The notes under the pieces are model-generated. The model was given only the letters and a program-made list of their open reading frames with translations. It ran no database searches and had not been told where the DNA came from. Shown piece after piece: positions 1 through 8,168 of a stretch of DNA of 36,414 nucleotides (position 1 is the first letter of the stretch; every line of letters starts with the position of its first letter). Source of the stretch: Candidatus Nomurabacteria bacterium (GTDB lineage: Bacteria > Patescibacteriota > Minisyncoccia > Phycocordibacterales > UBA9973); assembly GCA_025361085.1 (NCBI GenBank), contig JANYAX010000023.1, positions 1 through 36,414 on the forward strand, given 5' to 3'. A program made the translations under genes and the position numbers.

Positions 1-1
1 A

Positions 2-136
2 TGGAAGAGTTTGAATGAATATTTAATGTGGTACAATTACGAAAGAATACATCTGGGAAAGTATCTTAATGGTATGATTCCGATTGAGAAGTGGCAGAAT
101 TATCAATTAAAAGTGTCACCTCTAAAGGTTAACTGA
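2..136 (+). pseudogene. C-terminal fragment of an IS-type (integrase-core/DDE, IS481-like) transposase, open at the window start
   Basis: Frame from nt 2 reads WKSLNEYLMWYNYERIHLGKYLNGMIPIEKWQNYQLKVSPLKVN*. The YNYERIHLGKYLNGMIPIEKW segment resembles the YN..RPH..L.G.TP C-terminus of rve transposases. May be intact upstream of the window. Confidence 0.6.
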
Positions 137-172
137 ACAAACACCCCCGACCGAAGTCGAGGGCGTTTTGTT
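137..172 (+). terminator. Hairpin terminator after the transposase fragment
   Basis: ACAAACaCCCCCGA-ccgaag-TCGAGGGcGTTTTGTT imperfect inverted repeat. Confidence 0.5.
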
Positions 173-251
173 ATGCAATTGCTTTAATAGAATAAATTAT
201 ATTAAAGTTGGAACTTTCTCACTAATAAGAGTATATCAGATAGTAGTGGTA

Positions 252-280
252 TTGTCAAGTTTTATGATACCTGGTATAAT
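252..280 (+). promoter_or_regulatory. rnpB promoter
   Basis: TTGTCA (252-257), 17-nt spacer, TATAAT (275-280); predicted start ~287-288 coincides with the 5' base of helix P1. Confidence 0.75.
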
Positions 281-308
281 CCAAAAAGGTTTGTATCGGA
301 TAGATGCG

Positions 309-424
309 CCAATTTTGTTTACCGCAGGTATTACAAAATTGAGCGCCCCGAGGCATTCGAGGGGCAGCCCTTCGACAAGCTCAGGGCACTCGATTTTTGC
401 GACACCTTCGGTGGGCAAAATCGG
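309..424 (+). repeat. rnpB-internal repeat copy 1 (P3 position)
   Basis: CCAATTTTGTTTACCGCAGGTATTACAAAATTGAGCGCCCCGAGGC...CACCTTCGGTGGGCAAAATCGG; shared with 446-560 and 801-914. Confidence 0.9.
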
Positions 425-445
425 TGAGGAAAGTCCGGGCACACG

Positions 446-560
446 CCAATTTTGTTCACTGAAAGTGATTACAAAATTGAGCGTCCCGAGGCATCGAGGG
501 GCTATCCTTCGATAAACTCAGGATTCTCAATTTTGCGACACCTCCGGTGGACAAAGTTGG
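446..560 (+). repeat. rnpB-internal repeat copy 2 (just 3' of the P4 5' strand, P5-P7 area)
   Basis: CCAATTTTGTTCACTGAAAGTGATTACAAAATTGAGCGTCCCGAGGCATCGAGGGG...GTTGG. Confidence 0.9.
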
Positions 561-800
561 CAGAAGTGTAGTGGGTAATACCCATCGCGAGCAATCGTAG
601 AGGTGCGAGCAGAGACGCTAGTAATCTGAAAAGATCTAGCTCCAGCAATGGATGAGTCTTCATATAAATTCGCAAGAATGAAATTGAAGAGTGAAACGGC
701 TAAATCCTTACATGTGTGCAAGATCGTACTCTCTGACTTAGGTCAGAGTCTGAATCGCTTGACCCCGAGAGTAATCGAGGGGCTAGATAAATATCTATCG

Positions 801-914
801 CCAATTTTGTTTACCGCAGGTATTACAAAATTAAGCGTCCCGAGGCATCGAGGGGTTATCCTTCGACAAGCTCAGGACCCTCAATTTTGCGACACCTTCG
901 GTGGGCAAAATTGG
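801..914 (+). repeat. rnpB-internal repeat copy 3 (between the P2 3' strand and the P4 3' strand, J2/4)
   Basis: CCAATTTTGTTTACCGCAGGTATTACAAAATTAAGCGTCCCGAGGCATCGAGGGG...CAAAATTGG. Confidence 0.9.
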
Positions 915-950
915 GACAGAACCCGGCTTATAGATACAAACCAAATAAAT

Positions 951-983
951 GAAAAACACCTTGTCCAAAGCATGGTGTTTTTC
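951..983 (+). terminator. rnpB terminator
   Basis: GAAAAACACC-ttgtccaaagcat-GGTGTTTTTC, 10-bp perfect stem. Confidence 0.85.
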
Positions 984-1330
984 ATTTGTATTTTATACTT
1001 AAAAATACGAAATAAAACATCATTTATCCCGAACGAAAATTTAAAATAATTTTTTTGGTATAATATTTTTTAATTTTAATAAATTATTTTTTTACTTAAT
1101 TTAAATTAATCAGAATTTTCTTACGGGATTCTTAATTTTCTAATTTGCGAAGCAAAAAGAAAATTGGAAAGTTATCCACACTTTTTTATAAAAAAGTATT
1201 GCAGTTATTTGTTTTATGTTAGATAATATATGTGTGAGTGTGATTAATTTTTTTTACAAATATTTTTTTAAAAATAATTTGTAAGGTCGTGAAGTCACAC
1301 ATCTTTTAAAAATAATCTTTTAAAAAATTT

Positions 1331-1405
1331 ATGGCAGCAAAAAAGAAAGTTAAAAAAGCAGTAAAAAAAGTAGCTAAGAAAAAGGCCACAAAGAAGAAGA
1401 AGTAA
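1331..1405 (+). CDS. Lysine/alanine-rich basic microprotein (24 aa), H1-tail-like
   Basis: MAAKKKVKKAVKKVAKKKATKKKK*; below the ORF-track cutoff; followed by a strong terminator hairpin. Confidence 0.6.
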   Translation: MAAKKKVKKAVKKVAKKKATKKKK

Positions 1406-1414
1406 TTTCTCTTT

Positions 1415-1446
1415 TAAGAAAATCCCCTCTCTATCGGGGATTTTCT
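1415..1446 (+). terminator. Terminator
   Basis: AGAAAATCCCC-tctctatc-GGGGATTTTCTTTTT. Confidence 0.85.
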
Positions 1447-1469
1447 TTTTATGTTACAATGAGGGATAT

Positions 1470-3980
1470 ATGGGAATATTTAAGAATATAATAGGAAACG
1501 AGAGCCATCGAGTTATAAACAAATGGAGTACCCTCGTAAATAAGATTAATGATTTAGAACCACAAATTGAGAAATTTGCGGACGCTGATTTCGTAGTTAG
1601 AACTGAAGAATTTAAAAATAAATTAAAAGAAGGCACAAATATCGATGACTTACTTCCAGAAGCATTTGCATTAGTTCGTGAAGCATCACACCGTACACAC
1701 AATGAACGTCCTTACGATGTTCAGCTTGTTGGAGGTATTGCGCTTCACAAAGGAAATATTTCTGAGATGAGAACAGGTGAAGGGAAAACTTTGTCAGCGA
1801 CACTTCCTGCTTATCTCAACTCTCTTCCTGGTCTTGGAGTTCACATTGTGACGGTCAATGATTATCTCTCACGTCGTGATGCTGTTTGGATGGGTCCATT
1901 ATTTGCATTACTTGGTGTGACAGTAGGAGTTATTAATTCACAAAATACATCTTATATTTTTGATCCTTCTCACCAAGACAGAGAAAGCGTTGAAGGGAAT
2001 GATATGGGATCATTTAAGGTTCAATACGAATTTTTGCGACCATGTACACGAACTGAAGCTTATGCCTGCGATATTACTTATGGGACAAACAATGAATTTG
2101 GGTTCGATTATTTGCGTGATAATCTAGCCAACAATATCAATGATCTAGTTCAAAGGGGACATTATTACGCTATTGTGGACGAAGTGGACTCTATTTTGAT
2201 AGATGAATCGCGTACACCTTTGATCATTTCATCTCAAGCAGAAGACAGTGAAGACCTCTATTATACTTTTGCCGATATTGCCAAGAAATTAAAACTCGAA
2301 GAAGATTACACCGTCGATGAAAAACTTCGTGCCATTTCGCTTTCTGACCACGGGATTACTTTGTCAGAAGAGTTACTTGGTATCTCAAATATTTATACTG
2401 AAAAGGGAATCAAATACGTCCATCACCTCGAGACTGCAGTGAAGGCTCGTGCTCTTTATGAGAACAATAAAGACTATGTTGTAAAAGATGGTGAAGTTAT
2501 AATTGTGGATTCATTTACCGGGCGTTTGCAACCGGGGCGTCGTTGGAGTGAAGGTTTGCACCAAGCCATAGAAGCGAAAGAAGGAGTGAAGATCGAGAAA
2601 GAAACTCGCGCCGTTGCCTCTATTACATTTCAAAACTATTTCAGATTTTATACAAAATTGTCTGGTATGACTGGAACGGCTGAAACTTCGAAGGAAGAGT
2701 TTTTGAAAGTTTATGGTATTGATGTAATAGTTATCCCTACTCATAGACCTATAAATCGAAAAGATTACAATGATACTATCTATCAGACAGAAAAGAGCAA
2801 ATTACTCGCTGTTGCTTCAAAAGTAAAAGAACTTCACACAAAAGGTCAGCCAGTATTGATAGGTACAGTTTCGATTGAGAAAAACGAACTTCTTTCTGCA
2901 TATCTCACACAAGCCGGGATCCCTCACACAGTATTGAACGCCAAGAATCACGAAAGAGAAGGGGAGATTATCGCTAATGCTGGGCGGCTTGGAGCAGTTA
3001 CTGTCGCAACCAACATGGCGGGTCGTGGAGTTGATATCAAGTTGGGAGGTGTTCCTTATGATAAAGACAAATACGAAGAAGTAAAAAATCTCGGAGGTTT
3101 GTTTGTCGTCGGTACAGAACGTCATGAAGCTCGTCGCATAGACAACCAGCTTCGAGGTCGTTCTGGTCGTCAAGGTGACCCGGGGTTCACTCAATTCTAT
3201 GTATCACTTGAAGATGACTTGATGCGTATTTTCGGGTCAGATAAGATTAAATCAATGATGGGGAAGCTTGGGGTTCCAGAAGATCAGCCAATTGAAAATC
3301 GCTTTATTTCCAATACTCTCGAGAATGCTCAGGCAAAAATAGAAGGTTTCCACTTTGATTCTCGTAAACATACTCTTGAGTATGATAATGTTATGAATCA
3401 TCAACGTAAGGTTATATATGAACGTCGTCGTATAATGCTTGCTGGTAATTTTGAAGAGATCGAAGGTTTCCTTAATGGCCTAATCGTGGAATATCCCAAT
3501 CTTGAAGAAGTTATTAAACAAAAAAGAAAGGCTTTGGGTGATGCCATGTTCTTCGAAACAATCCGTCGTATCGCTTTGTATACTACCGATACACTTTGGG
3601 TAGAACACCTAGAGACGATGGAATATACTCGTTCGTCGGTCAACCTTCGTGCCTATGGTCAAAGAGAGCCATTGATTGAATACAAGAAAGAGGGTTTGCG
3701 CTTGTTCCGAGAGTTAGAGATTGCTTTTAAAGAGCAAGTTTTCTCGTTGATAGGTACAATTAATTCAGATATTAAAGATAATAATCAAATAGAGGTGATC
3801 GAAGAGAAGCCGGAGCTCATATTGAGTACTTCCGATGGGCAAGATACTCCTGCTACCAAGAGAAATGAATCTCCAAAGATAGGGCGCAATGACCCATGTC
3901 CTTGTGGATCTGGCAAGAAGTACAAGAATTGTGGTTTATTGGAAACTAAAGAACATAAAGCAAATATGCTTAAGAAATAA
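1470..3980 (+). CDS. secA: Preprotein translocase subunit SecA
   Basis: 836 aa; MRTGEGKT, VDSILIDESRTPLIIS, GMTGTAETSKEEF, NMAGRGVDIKLG, RRIDNQLRGRSGRQGDPG, C-terminal SEC-C zinc motif RNDPCPCGSGKKYKNC. Confidence 0.98.
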   Translation: MGIFKNIIGNESHRVINKWSTLVNKINDLEPQIEKFADADFVVRTEEFKNKLKEGTNIDDLLPEAFALVREASHRTHNERPYDVQLVGGIALHKGNISEMRTGEGKTLSATLPAYLNSLPGLGVHIVTVNDYLSRRDAVWMGPLFALLGVTVGVINSQNTSYIFDPSHQDRESVEGNDMGSFKVQYEFLRPCTRTEAYACDITYGTNNEFGFDYLRDNLANNINDLVQRGHYYAIVDEVDSILIDESRTPLIISSQAEDSEDLYYTFADIAKKLKLEEDYTVDEKLRAISLSDHGITLSEELLGISNIYTEKGIKYVHHLETAVKARALYENNKDYVVKDGEVIIVDSFTGRLQPGRRWSEGLHQAIEAKEGVKIEKETRAVASITFQNYFRFYTKLSGMTGTAETSKEEFLKVYGIDVIVIPTHRPINRKDYNDTIYQTEKSKLLAVASKVKELHTKGQPVLIGTVSIEKNELLSAYLTQAGIPHTVLNAKNHEREGEIIANAGRLGAVTVATNMAGRGVDIKLGGVPYDKDKYEEVKNLGGLFVVGTERHEARRIDNQLRGRSGRQGDPGFTQFYVSLEDDLMRIFGSDKIKSMMGKLGVPEDQPIENRFISNTLENAQAKIEGFHFDSRKHTLEYDNVMNHQRKVIYERRRIMLAGNFEEIEGFLNGLIVEYPNLEEVIKQKRKALGDAMFFETIRRIALYTTDTLWVEHLETMEYTRSSVNLRAYGQREPLIEYKKEGLRLFRELEIAFKEQVFSLIGTINSDIKDNNQIEVIEEKPELILSTSDGQDTPATKRNESPKIGRNDPCPCGSGKKYKNCGLLETKEHKANMLKK

Positions 3981-4081
3981 CGATATTTATAGAACAAAAG
4001 GGGATTTATGTCAAAAATTCCTGAATATCCTTGTATTTTGGGCTTATTTTGACACAGTATTCATATGGCTGTCAAGGAATA

Positions 4082-4122
4082 AAACGTAAAAAATCCTTAT
4101 TATATAAGGGTTTTTTACGTTT
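4082..4122 (+). terminator. Terminator downstream of secA
   Basis: AAACGTAAAAAATCCTTA...TAAGGGTTTTTTACGTTT. Confidence 0.85.
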
Positions 4123-4312
4123 GACGATGGCAAAAATTATGTTATAACTATTGACTTTTAATACCCGTTGTGCTACTATATAAGAAGTTCCAAGTATATC
4201 GTTATAGTAATGGTATATAAGGAATTTTTTCGTTTAGCGCTAAAATGATGTTTGTCATAGAAGCACAAAGGCGAACCTTGACACGGCGTTTCGTGGAGCG
4301 TAACCACCAAAT

Positions 4313-4888
4313 ATGAACAAAAAAGATATTATAAGTTACTTGCAGTCAATTATAGCGATTCCAATGCTTGCGATAGCAATGCCATTATCAGGAGTTGTCT
4401 CATCAATACCAAATTTGACGGCATTAACTAATAACCCAACGGTTGAAAATTCTGTGATAACAACACCAGAAGAAGTAGCCCGGAAGGAGAAAGCAGAGTT
4501 TATTGATAACTATTTCGCAAAGTATGATGCTCCGCTTGAAGGATATGGAATGAAATTCGTAGAAGAAGCGGAAGAGCATGGTCTCGACTACCGTCTATTA
4601 CCAGCTATCGGAATGATAGAAAGTACTGGAGGTATACAGAAATGTCATAGTGTTTCGAACAGTGTCTTTGGTTATGGTTCATGTAAGATGGGTTTTGAAT
4701 CTATTGATAAGTCTATTGAGATTGTTGCTGAAAGTTTAGGAGGTGATAATCCCAAAACGTCTCGTCATTATGAAGGTAAAACTACTTTACAAATTTTAAG
4801 AAAATATAACTCGGTCATCCCAACCTACCCTCAAAAGGTAGAGAGAGTCATGAAAAAAATTCACGATGACGGAGAAGAAATAATTTAA
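4313..4888 (+). CDS. Exported protein with lysozyme-like/glucosaminidase-type fold
   Basis: N-terminal signal/TM segment; EEAEEHGLDYRLLPAIGMIESTGGIQKC...NSVFGYG...SIDKSIEIVAESLGG...ILRKYNSV.PTYPQKVERVMKKI, resembling Parcubacteria lysozyme-like domain proteins. Confidence 0.7.
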   Translation: MNKKDIISYLQSIIAIPMLAIAMPLSGVVSSIPNLTALTNNPTVENSVITTPEEVARKEKAEFIDNYFAKYDAPLEGYGMKFVEEAEEHGLDYRLLPAIGMIESTGGIQKCHSVSNSVFGYGSCKMGFESIDKSIEIVAESLGGDNPKTSRHYEGKTTLQILRKYNSVIPTYPQKVERVMKKIHDDGEEII

Positions 4889-4893
4889 TACTA

Positions 4894-4936
4894 AATACAA
4901 AACTGAGCTAGGCAAGACCTAGCTCAGTTTTGTATT
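4894..4936. terminator. Bidirectional terminator between convergent genes
   Basis: AATACAAAACTGAGCTAGG-caaga-CCTAGCTCAGTTTTGTATT, 19-bp perfect stem; overlaps the dnaE stop. Confidence 0.9.
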
Positions 4937-7900
4937 ATATTTTCTTAAATTTTTCTATCATTAGGCTTTTTTCGCCGTTGCGTTCGGTTACTTTTCCTTG
5001 GAGGGCGATGATTGTATCGGGAACCAATATGTCTTTATTCTTCTCATATAGTTCACTAAAGATAACTGCTTCAATACTGTCTGAAAAGTCGGATAATCGA
5101 ATAAATGCCATTCTTTTGTTGGTCTTAGTTGTAACCACTTTAACCGTATCTATTATCGCTGCTATCGTCACTGGCACACCGACCTTAATTTCAGTTTTTG
5201 CTTTCTTTATCAAAGTGCTAGACTTTTCGATCTTTTCTCTGAACTCGTCAAGAGGGTGTCCTGAAACGTAAAGACCCAACAACTCTTTTTCCCAAATCAA
5301 TTTTTCTTTTATTGTGACTTCCGGTTGCTTAACTAATGAGAGGTTCACTTTGATGCCACCAATAGAACCAAAAAGAGAATCTTGACTCCCACCACCGCGT
5401 GATTCTTTGTTGAAAGAGAGTAATGTTTCTAAATTGCCGACAACCATGTTGCGATCAGCCAATTCATCCATTGCTCCGCATTTAGCGAGCGCTTCCACGG
5501 ATTTCTTATTGAGGTTTTTGTGATTAATACGTTCAAAAAAGTCTTCAAGAGATTTGAATTTGCCATTCTTTTTGCGCTCTTCAATTATTGAATCAGAGAT
5601 ATCTGTTCCTAAATTTTTTATATTATAAAATCCGAATCTAATCTGTCGGCCTGTGGCGTGGTCAGAACCATGCACAACTGTAAATCCTCCGAAACTTTCA
5701 TTTATATTTGGTGGAAGAACATCTATATTCATTTTTTGACATTCCCCGATAATTTCTGCGACTTTCTCGATATCTCCCGACTCTGAAGTCATGATGGCAG
5801 TCATATATTCAACTGGGAAATTCGCCTTCATATATGCTGTCTGGTAGGCCACGAGTCCGTAACTGGCGGCATGAGCTTTGTTGAATCCATAGGCCGCAAA
5901 TGGTTCGATTAGCTGCCAGAATTCGTTGGCTTTTTTCTCGGTCATACCATTTTTAACGAAACCTTCAAGGAGTTTGCTTTTTTCGGCCTCCATAACCTTA
6001 GGGATTTTCTTTCCCATCGCTTTTCGAAGTTTATCGGCTTCAAGCCAAGAATACCCAGCCAGTTTGATAGCTGTCATCATGACGTCGTCTTGGTAGGTGA
6101 TAACTCCAAATGATTGATCTAGAATATCTTTGAGTCGATTATCCAAATATGTTATCAATCTTGGATTGTGTTTGCGTTTGATGTACTCAGGGATAGATTC
6201 CATCGGTCCCGGTCTGTAAAGAGCCACCATGGCATTGATGTCGTGAATGGTTGTGGGTTTTAATTCCTTGAGATACCTCGTCATACCTGAACCGTTCAAC
6301 TGAAAGAGCCCCATTGTTTCGCCCTTAGTCAAAAGTTCAAATGTTTTGGAATCATTGAGAGGGATAGAGTCTATATCGATATCTACTTTGTGTATTCTTT
6401 TTACTAATTTTACAGCTTCGGCAAGGATTGCCAGGTTTCTGATCCCCAGAAAGTCAAATTTGGGTAGGCCGGCGTCTTCTATACTGTACATGTCGTATTG
6501 AGTTATTATATTTCCACCCTTAGGATCTAGTTGAACCGGGGTAAATTCATAAAGTGGTCTAGGTGCCATAACGACTCCAGCCGCGTGGACCGAAATATGT
6601 CTAACACAACCTTCCATTTTTTTAGCCAAGTCGATAATCTTTTTTGTATCAGCTTCTTCTTTGTACGCTTTTTTTAATTCTGGAATTATTTTCATAGCAT
6701 GGTCGATCGTCATAGGCATTCCTTGAGAGCCGAGAGGTATCATCGACGAAATTCTGTCCCCAATATTATATGGGTACCCAAGTGCTCGGGCTACGTCGCG
6801 GACTGAACCTTTGGCCATCATTGTTCCAAATGTTCCTATTTGAGCGACTTTATCTTCTCCATATTTTTGTTTAGCGTAAGCAATTATTTCATCTCTTCGG
6901 TTATCGGCGTAGTCCATGTCTATATCTGGGAGAGACGGACGTTCAGGATTAAGAAATCTTTCGAATGGAAGTTTATAAGCGATAGGGTCAACTTTGGTGA
7001 TACCAATAAGATAAGTCGTCAATGAGCCAGCGACAGATCCTCGGATATTTGTGTAGATACCATTTTCTTTGGCGTACTTTAGAAGGTCTCCCACAACGAG
7101 GAAATATGTCGGATAACCTTTTTGTTTAATTATTTTGAGTTCGTATTCAAGTCTGTCCACGTAAATTTTTGTTTGTTCCAATTTTCTTTCAGTGAAGCCC
7201 TTATAGGCCAATTCGCGAAGCATTTCATCGGCCGTTTTTCCTTCGGTAATTGGGAAGTCAGGGAAGTATGCCGTTCCAAGCTCTAAATCATAATCCTCAC
7301 ACAGATCGGCAACAATTTTTGTGTTTGAGATAGCTTCGGGCACGTCTTTGAAATATTTTCTAGCTGTTTTTTCATCAATGAGAGAAAAGTCATCAATCGA
7401 GAATTCTAGTCCGGTACCTTCTTTACCGTCTATGACCCCAGTGTTTACTTTTAGTAGTGTCTCGTGAGCGTCATGATCTTCTTGACAAAGATAATGAGAG
7501 TCTTGGCCGGCCACAACAGGGATATTCCATTCCTTTCCAAGGGCGACGATACCATCTCGAAGTTTTTTATCGTTTTCTATATGTTCGTGGCTGTGAACCT
7601 CCAGAAAATAATTTTCTTTACCGAAAATATCTTGATGTTCTTTTATGAGTTTGTCGGACTTCTCTTTATTGTTAGCCAAGACAGCTCTCGAAAGTTCGCT
7701 TCCCATACAACCAGACAAACAAATAATTCCTTCTCCGAACTGGCGAAGAATTTCTTTGTCTATGCGTGGCTTGTAATAGTATCCTTCGAGATTGGCCAAA
7801 GTTACAAGATGCATTAGATTCTTGTATCCTTGCTTGTTTTTTGCTAGCAGAGTCAGGTGATATCTTTTATTATCTACTCCGGGCTCTTTATCTTTTCTAC

Positions 7901-8132
7901 CTCTTTCAGCTATGTAGGCCTCAACTCCGATGATTGGTTTAATACCCACCTTGTGAGCTTCTTTATAGAGTTCGATAGCCCCGTACATATTACCATGGTC
8001 TGTGATCGCCAGGGCATCCATGCCGTTTTCCTTACATTGCTTGACCATATCTGGGATTTTTGACAGCCCGTCGAGTAGAGAGTAGTGAGAATGAGTGTGC
8101 AGATGTATAAAATTAGAATCCAGTTTTTCCAT
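4935..8132 (-). CDS. dnaE: DNA polymerase III subunit alpha
   Basis: 1065 aa; PHP motif HLHTHSHYSLLDG, PDIDMDYADNRRDEII, YRPGPMESIPEYIKRKH, FNKAHAASYGLVAYQTAY. Confidence 0.98.
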   Translation of the reverse strand: MEKLDSNFIHLHTHSHYSLLDGLSKIPDMVKQCKENGMDALAITDHGNMYGAIELYKEAHKVGIKPIIGVEAYIAERGRKDKEPGVDNKRYHLTLLAKNKQGYKNLMHLVTLANLEGYYYKPRIDKEILRQFGEGIICLSGCMGSELSRAVLANNKEKSDKLIKEHQDIFGKENYFLEVHSHEHIENDKKLRDGIVALGKEWNIPVVAGQDSHYLCQEDHDAHETLLKVNTGVIDGKEGTGLEFSIDDFSLIDEKTARKYFKDVPEAISNTKIVADLCEDYDLELGTAYFPDFPITEGKTADEMLRELAYKGFTERKLEQTKIYVDRLEYELKIIKQKGYPTYFLVVGDLLKYAKENGIYTNIRGSVAGSLTTYLIGITKVDPIAYKLPFERFLNPERPSLPDIDMDYADNRRDEIIAYAKQKYGEDKVAQIGTFGTMMAKGSVRDVARALGYPYNIGDRISSMIPLGSQGMPMTIDHAMKIIPELKKAYKEEADTKKIIDLAKKMEGCVRHISVHAAGVVMAPRPLYEFTPVQLDPKGGNIITQYDMYSIEDAGLPKFDFLGIRNLAILAEAVKLVKRIHKVDIDIDSIPLNDSKTFELLTKGETMGLFQLNGSGMTRYLKELKPTTIHDINAMVALYRPGPMESIPEYIKRKHNPRLITYLDNRLKDILDQSFGVITYQDDVMMTAIKLAGYSWLEADKLRKAMGKKIPKVMEAEKSKLLEGFVKNGMTEKKANEFWQLIEPFAAYGFNKAHAASYGLVAYQTAYMKANFPVEYMTAIMTSESGDIEKVAEIIGECQKMNIDVLPPNINESFGGFTVVHGSDHATGRQIRFGFYNIKNLGTDISDSIIEERKKNGKFKSLEDFFERINHKNLNKKSVEALAKCGAMDELADRNMVVGNLETLLSFNKESRGGGSQDSLFGSIGGIKVNLSLVKQPEVTIKEKLIWEKELLGLYVSGHPLDEFREKIEKSSTLIKKAKTEIKVGVPVTIAAIIDTVKVVTTKTNKRMAFIRLSDFSDSIEAVIFSELYEKNKDILVPDTIIALQGKVTERNGEKSLMIEKFKKI

Positions 8133-8168
8133 TTCTTTAGTATAGCAAATAAGGTATTATTGTTCTAT

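Larger units (their letters stand above)
288..942 (+). ncRNA. rnpB: RNase P RNA, expanded by three repeat insertions
   Basis: P1 GGTTTGTATC (288-297)/GATACAAACC (933-942); P2 GATAGAT (299-305)/ATCTATC (793-799); conserved GAGGAAAGTCCGGGC (426-440) and GACAGAACCCGGCTTA (915-930), the P4 core. Confidence 0.92.

Noticed and set aside
168-515. ORFs 168-515 (+), 236-442 (-), 527-721 (-) and 648-1049 (+)
   Set aside because: They overlap rnpB; reading frames are a by-product of GC-richer structured RNA and the repeats.
4261-4312. GEMM (c-di-GMP) riboswitch, because of GCACAAAGGCgAACC
   Set aside because: Only the first ~15 nt resemble the consensus; the later conserved GACGCAAAGCC and tetraloop-receptor parts are missing.
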